Of a stretch of 8,905 bases of DNA, positions 5,829 to 8,905 are shown piece after piece. The notes below the pieces were generated by a model that was not told where the DNA came from, searched no databases, and saw nothing but the letters and a program-made list of their open reading frames with translations. This stretch comes from CAZEHJ01 sp964512485 (GTDB lineage: Bacteria; Bacteroidota; Rhodothermia; Rhodothermales; UBA10348). A program made the position numbers and the translations under genes. The stretch's first letter is position 1. Every line of letters begins with the position of its first letter. The stretch is taken from contig CAZEHJ010000103.1 of the NCBI GenBank assembly GCA_964512485.1, positions 1 to 8,905 of the forward strand, given 5' to 3'.

Positions 5829-6233
5829 TTACTCCGACGAATCAATACCGGCCAATTTCGAACCGTACCAGGCCGACGGGACGGGGACGACAATCCCAAA
5901 AATCCACATCCAGATGGGATGAGGGACGGTCGCCATCGTGATCACGCCGAATACCATAAGTATTGCCCCGGTCAAGATTCCCGGAAGGAAAGAGGGGTCT
6001 TTCGCCAATTTGCCTGCCACGAATCCGCCGCTGAGTGCTCCTGAAATCCACGCTATCACCACAAATACAAGGGCGCCAGTCGGAATGACTTCCATCAATT
6101 GGGCTAAACCCTCAGGATCTGTGATGTCAATTCCTTCAGGAGGAGGCCAGATGAGATGACCGATTGACTCGACGATAAAAACGGTAATACCGCCGGCAAT
6201 TACACCGGCTACGACGGGCAGGATCTTCTTCAT
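5829..6233 (-). CDS. Small four-helix membrane protein of unknown function
   Basis: A 134-aa integral membrane protein, probably of the inner membrane. Four hydrophobic segments are visible: about 4-28 (ILPVVAGVIAGGITVFIVES), 50-75 (IPTGALVFVVIAWISGALSGG), 83-103 and 107-128. Segment 1 ends in VESIGHLIWPPPEGID (21-36), placing a Glu and a His four residues apart at the membrane edge followed by a Pro triplet. Segment 2 is Gly/Ala-rich (SGALSGGFVAGKLA, 64-77). MKK at the N-terminus supports a cytoplasmic start. I recognise the style of small conserved membrane proteins found across several phyla but cannot name a family function. It is 95 bp behind uvrC and 121 bp ahead of the DUF2461 gene on the same strand; loose co-transcription is possible. 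The codon pattern and clean hydrophobic profile support a real gene. Confidence 0.85.
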   Translation of the reverse strand: MKKILPVVAGVIAGGITVFIVESIGHLIWPPPEGIDITDPEGLAQLMEVIPTGALVFVVIAWISGALSGGFVAGKLAKDPSFLPGILTGAILMVFGVITMATVPHPIWMWIFGIVVPVPSAWYGSKLAGIDSSE

Positions 6234-6328
6234 GGTACGCTTCAGTTTTTTGGTGGCCTGGGCGACCCAACATCCCGAACAGAGTTCGAATAAGCAATAT
6301 GTGCAGTTCGGATCGAGCGAATGGCATT

Positions 6329-8176
6329 TTATGACGGCTTCGAGTCCGAAAAATGATCCGATATCAGTTTTGCGACCCGTGCTCCTGCTTCTTCTTCCAG
6401 AATCTCCGGTGATGCTTCGCGAATCCGCTTCACCGATCCGAAACGCCGGAGCAATTTTTTTGCGGTTTTCGGGCCGATTCCTTCGATATCCTCCAGCTCA
6501 GTTCGCAGAGTGGACATGGTCCGCTGTTTGCGTTGGAAGGTCACGGCAAATCGGTGTGCCTCATTTCGGGCTCGCTGGATAAGTTGAAGGGAGGCACTGT
6601 CCTTGGAAATGAATACAGAATCAGTATCACCGGGGAAGAACACCTCTTCCAATCGTTTTGCGAGACCAACAACAGGAAATTTTCCGTACGCTTCGACCTC
6701 GTCCAGAGCGAACACGGCGCTGGACAGCTGGCCCTTGCCACCGTCGATGACCACCAGGTCTGGCCATGGACCGTTTTCTTCAACTACTCTGCCGTATCGG
6801 CGTCCCACGATTTCACGCATGGACTGGAAATCGTCGGACTTGCCGCCGCCGACTGAGCGCACCTTATATGTACGGTACTCGCTTTTCTTTGGTTTGCCGT
6901 CGATGAAGACGACACACGATGCAACCACATCGGTGCCTCCCAGGTGCGAAATGTCGAAGCATTCAATGCGGCGTGGCAAACGGGGAAGAGAGAGGTCCGT
7001 CTTCAGCTTTTGAACGGCATGCGGCACCTTGCCTTCGTTCTTCTTCTGCTTCTGGATCTTGTACTCTTCCAGCATCATGTCGGCATTCTTTTCGACAATA
7101 CCGATCAATCCTGCCTTGTCTCCTCGTTTTGGGATATGAACGCTCGCCTTGCTGCCACTTTTCTCGTGCAGCAGTTCCTGAACCAGGTCCGGATCCGAGC
7201 ATGAGACTGACATCAATAACTCTGTTGGGAAGAAGGAGGCTTCGGAATAGTATCGTTCCAGAACCGCCTGCATGAGTTCATCCTGCGGAGTTTCGTCGAT
7301 TCGAGTCAGGATGATGTGCCGTCGGCCAACGATTTTTCCATCACGCATCTGAAACGCGACGCCGCAGGCTGCATTGGCCTCTCGGTCCACAGAAAGGGCG
7401 AACAAGTCGCGATCGGCCAGATCGCCTGAGACGACTTTCTGCCTTTCGGCATATTTCTGAAGCGCCGCAATCTGGTCTCTGAGCTTTGCAGCCTCCTCAA
7501 ACTCCATCTGTTCAGAGACGCGTTTCATTTCGTCCTCCAGAAGCGAAATCAACGTTTCCGTCTTTCCATTCAACAGTTGCTCAACCTGCTTGATGGTAGA
7601 AGCATAGCTTTCCGGACTCTGATATCCGACGCACGGCGCATCGCACTTTTTGATGTGGTATTGGAGGCACACCTCGAACTTGCCTGCGGCGATCGGTTCA
7701 GGAGCCAGGCGCAGCGAACACGTCCGGAGCCTGAAAATGGACCTGATGGTATCGAGCATCAGGCGCATACTTCGCACGTCTGTATAAGGCCCGAAATACT
7801 TGGATCCGTCCTTTCTGGGACGGCGGGTAGGGAATACCCTCGGAAAGTGTTCGTTCTTGATGCAAATGAACGGGTAGGTCTTGTCATCCCGCAGCAGGAT
7901 GTTGTATCGCGGCTTGAGGCTCTTGATCAGATTATTCTCGAGCAGGAGGGCTTCCACTTCAGTATCGGTTACGATGACTTCTACGTCGTGGATTTTCGAA
8001 ACCATGATCTTGAGACGCCCATCCAGATTTCGGCTGGCATGGAAATAGGAATTGACCCGCGATCTCAGATTTTTTGCTTTGCCCACATAGAGGACCTTGT
8101 CGTTCAGGTCCTTGTGTTGATATACTCCCGGGCGTTTCGGGAGACGGGACAACTTGTCGGCTAGATCAGGGTGCAT
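6329..8176 (-). CDS. uvrC: UvrABC system protein C (excinuclease subunit)
   Basis: Nuclease of nucleotide excision repair that makes the 3' and 5' incisions around a lesion marked by UvrB. The length of 615 aa is normal. GIY-YIG domain: GVY (17-19), YVGKAKNLRSRV (30-41) with the catalytic Arg region, and Glu80 in LLLENNLIK. Cysteines 153, 170, 178 and 182 match the positions of the four Cys reported to bind a [4Fe-4S] cluster in E. coli UvrC. The UVR (UvrB-binding) motif is near 206-240 (EMKRVSEQMEFEEAAKLRDQI). The RNase H-like endonuclease domain carries Asp408 (ECFDIS), Asp478 (VVIDGGKGQL) and His541 (RNEAHRFAV). The tandem HhH domain is at 562-610 (IEGIGPKTAKKLLRRFGS). All catalytic residues are intact. 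It is divergent from nth with 102 bp between start codons. The start ATG at 8176 lacks a Shine-Dalgarno. Confidence 0.98.
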   Translation of the reverse strand: MHPDLADKLSRLPKRPGVYQHKDLNDKVLYVGKAKNLRSRVNSYFHASRNLDGRLKIMVSKIHDVEVIVTDTEVEALLLENNLIKSLKPRYNILLRDDKTYPFICIKNEHFPRVFPTRRPRKDGSKYFGPYTDVRSMRLMLDTIRSIFRLRTCSLRLAPEPIAAGKFEVCLQYHIKKCDAPCVGYQSPESYASTIKQVEQLLNGKTETLISLLEDEMKRVSEQMEFEEAAKLRDQIAALQKYAERQKVVSGDLADRDLFALSVDREANAACGVAFQMRDGKIVGRRHIILTRIDETPQDELMQAVLERYYSEASFFPTELLMSVSCSDPDLVQELLHEKSGSKASVHIPKRGDKAGLIGIVEKNADMMLEEYKIQKQKKNEGKVPHAVQKLKTDLSLPRLPRRIECFDISHLGGTDVVASCVVFIDGKPKKSEYRTYKVRSVGGGKSDDFQSMREIVGRRYGRVVEENGPWPDLVVIDGGKGQLSSAVFALDEVEAYGKFPVVGLAKRLEEVFFPGDTDSVFISKDSASLQLIQRARNEAHRFAVTFQRKQRTMSTLRTELEDIEGIGPKTAKKLLRRFGSVKRIREASPEILEEEAGARVAKLISDHFSDSKPS

Positions 8177-8278
8177 GCGTTATGAGCGCGTTCGTCGATT
8201 CACGCCCCGATAAACCCGTGCCAGAATGGAAGGTTCGTACCTACCTTGAGATCGTATCAGAAAGCACCATTGATCCAA
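8177..8278. promoter_or_regulatory. Divergent uvrC/nth intergenic region
   Basis: These 102 bp separate the divergent uvrC and nth start codons and must hold at least one promoter. Towards uvrC the best fit is TTGGAT (plus 8273-8278) and TACGAT (plus 8251-8256) with a 16-bp spacer, which is weak. Towards nth nothing convincing is seen. An interrupted inverted repeat AAGGT (8230-8234) with ACCTT (8243-8247) sits near the centre. No LexA-like CTGT-N8-ACAG or GAAC-N4-GTTC box is visible. Confidence 0.35.
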
Positions 8279-8905
8279 ATGAACAAGCATTCCGCCCAGA
8301 TTCTGGAAATCCTGCACGGACTGTATCCGGATGCAGACTGTGCGCTGGATCACGGCTCCGCGCACGAATTGTTGTTTGCGACGATCATGTCCGCACAGAC
8401 GACGGACGTAAACGTCAATAAAGTGAGCACACGTCTGTTCAAGAAGTACAGAACGATTGAGGACTATGCGGCCGCGGACCCCGACGAATTCATGGATGAA
8501 ATCCGCTCGACTGGATTCTTCCGAAACAAAACCAAAAGCGTCATCGGTGCGGCCAATATGCTCATGGCAGAATTCGACGGTGAAGTACCGCAAACGATGG
8601 AAGATCTCGTGCGCCTTCCAGGAGTCGCTCGAAAGACCGCGAATGTGGTCCTCGGAACGCACTTCAAGATTGCAAGCGGTTTTGTCGTCGACACGCACGT
8701 GAAGCGTCTCGGCTTCCGAATGGGCTTCACCCATGAAACCGATCCAGTGAAAGTTGAACGCGACCTGATGAAGTGCTTTCCGCAGAACGAGTGGATTTTC
8801 GCAGGCCACGCAATCATTCTTCACGGCAGAAACCTGTGCTCAGCAAAGGCACCCGATTGCGATAAGTGTCCGATCGCTCCTCTTTGCGAGAAGAATGGTG
8901 TCTGA
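8279..8905 (+). CDS. nth: Endonuclease III (DNA glycosylase/AP lyase)
   Basis: Bifunctional base excision repair enzyme that removes oxidised pyrimidines and cleaves at the abasic site. From the ATG at 8279 the protein is 208 aa, close to the 211 aa of E. coli Nth; a TTG at 8246 would add 11 residues without motif support. The helix-hairpin-helix LPGVARKTANVV (113-124) carries catalytic Lys119. Asp138 in VVDTHVKR (136-143) is the second catalytic residue. The C-terminal [4Fe-4S] loop has Cys187, Cys194, Cys197 and Cys203 in the canonical C-x6-C-x2-C-x5-C spacing. The Ser/Gln-rich SAQTTD (38-43) is the usual early motif. The gene is divergent from uvrC, and its TGA stop is the last codon of the window. 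All active residues are present, so it should be functional. Confidence 0.97.
   Translation: MNKHSAQILEILHGLYPDADCALDHGSAHELLFATIMSAQTTDVNVNKVSTRLFKKYRTIEDYAAADPDEFMDEIRSTGFFRNKTKSVIGAANMLMAEFDGEVPQTMEDLVRLPGVARKTANVVLGTHFKIASGFVVDTHVKRLGFRMGFTHETDPVKVERDLMKCFPQNEWIFAGHAIILHGRNLCSAKAPDCDKCPIAPLCEKNGV

Noticed and set aside
7577..8164. 195-aa plus-strand open frame opposite uvrC
   Set aside because: Antisense to the conserved GIY-YIG and Cys regions of UvrC; no recognisable protein features.
8180..8824. 214-aa minus-strand open frame opposite nth
   Set aside because: Fully overlaps the intact endonuclease III gene with all catalytic residues; the minus-strand product has no recognisable motif.
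1..8905. Search for CRISPR arrays, insertion sequences, tRNA/rRNA genes, toxin-antitoxin or defence modules
   Set aside because: No direct-repeat arrays, transposase motifs, RNA gene cores or defence-type proteins are visible; the content is housekeeping.

Overview
The window is an ordinary housekeeping stretch of a bacterial chromosome (draft or metagenome-derived, about half G+C) with eight protein-coding genes plus a small membrane-protein gene. Protein flavour (UvrC, Bcp/PrxQ and a DnaA box VII reading LLSRFRWGLSADVQPPD), together with the near-total lack of Shine-Dalgarno sequences before the start codons, suggests the Bacteroidota/Rhodothermota/Balneolota (FCB) side of the tree. This is a judgement from motif resemblance, not from a search. 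A run of exactly 100 N (2098-2197) marks a scaffold gap of probably unknown true size, so the linkage between the left part (mreB and the SRPBCC gene) and the right part (dnaA to nth) rests on the assembly only.

Left of the gap: mreB (minus strand, actin-like shape protein) and a divergent plus-strand gene for a membrane-anchored SRPBCC protein with a C-terminal lipocalin-like domain. The 187-bp divergent region holds a plausible sigma70-like promoter for mreB, a strong imperfect hairpin in the mreB leader and a consensus-type DnaA box. Just beyond the 3' end of mreB, at the window edge, lie two tandem, helically phased DnaA boxes, one of them perfect, which could be the edge of oriC.

Right of the gap, in transcription order on the minus strand: uvrC (nucleotide excision repair nuclease), a four-TM membrane protein of unknown function, a DUF2461/TIGR02453 protein, bcp/prxQ (thiol peroxidase), dnaA (replication initiator) and a VOC/glyoxalase-fold protein 18 bp behind dnaA. 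nth (endonuclease III, base excision repair) is divergent from uvrC and ends at the last base of the window. The dnaA upstream region has a good promoter with two near-consensus DnaA boxes just upstream, which fits autoregulation.

Taken together the genes cover replication initiation, DNA repair by two Fe-S-type enzymes (UvrC and Nth), peroxide detoxification and cell shape. I see no mobile element, CRISPR, tRNA, rRNA, toxin-antitoxin or defence system, and no convincing undescribed multi-gene system. The points most worth a second look are the placement of DnaA boxes around mreB and dnaA, the SRPBCC/lipocalin-like fusion, and the structured leaders of mreB and bcp.
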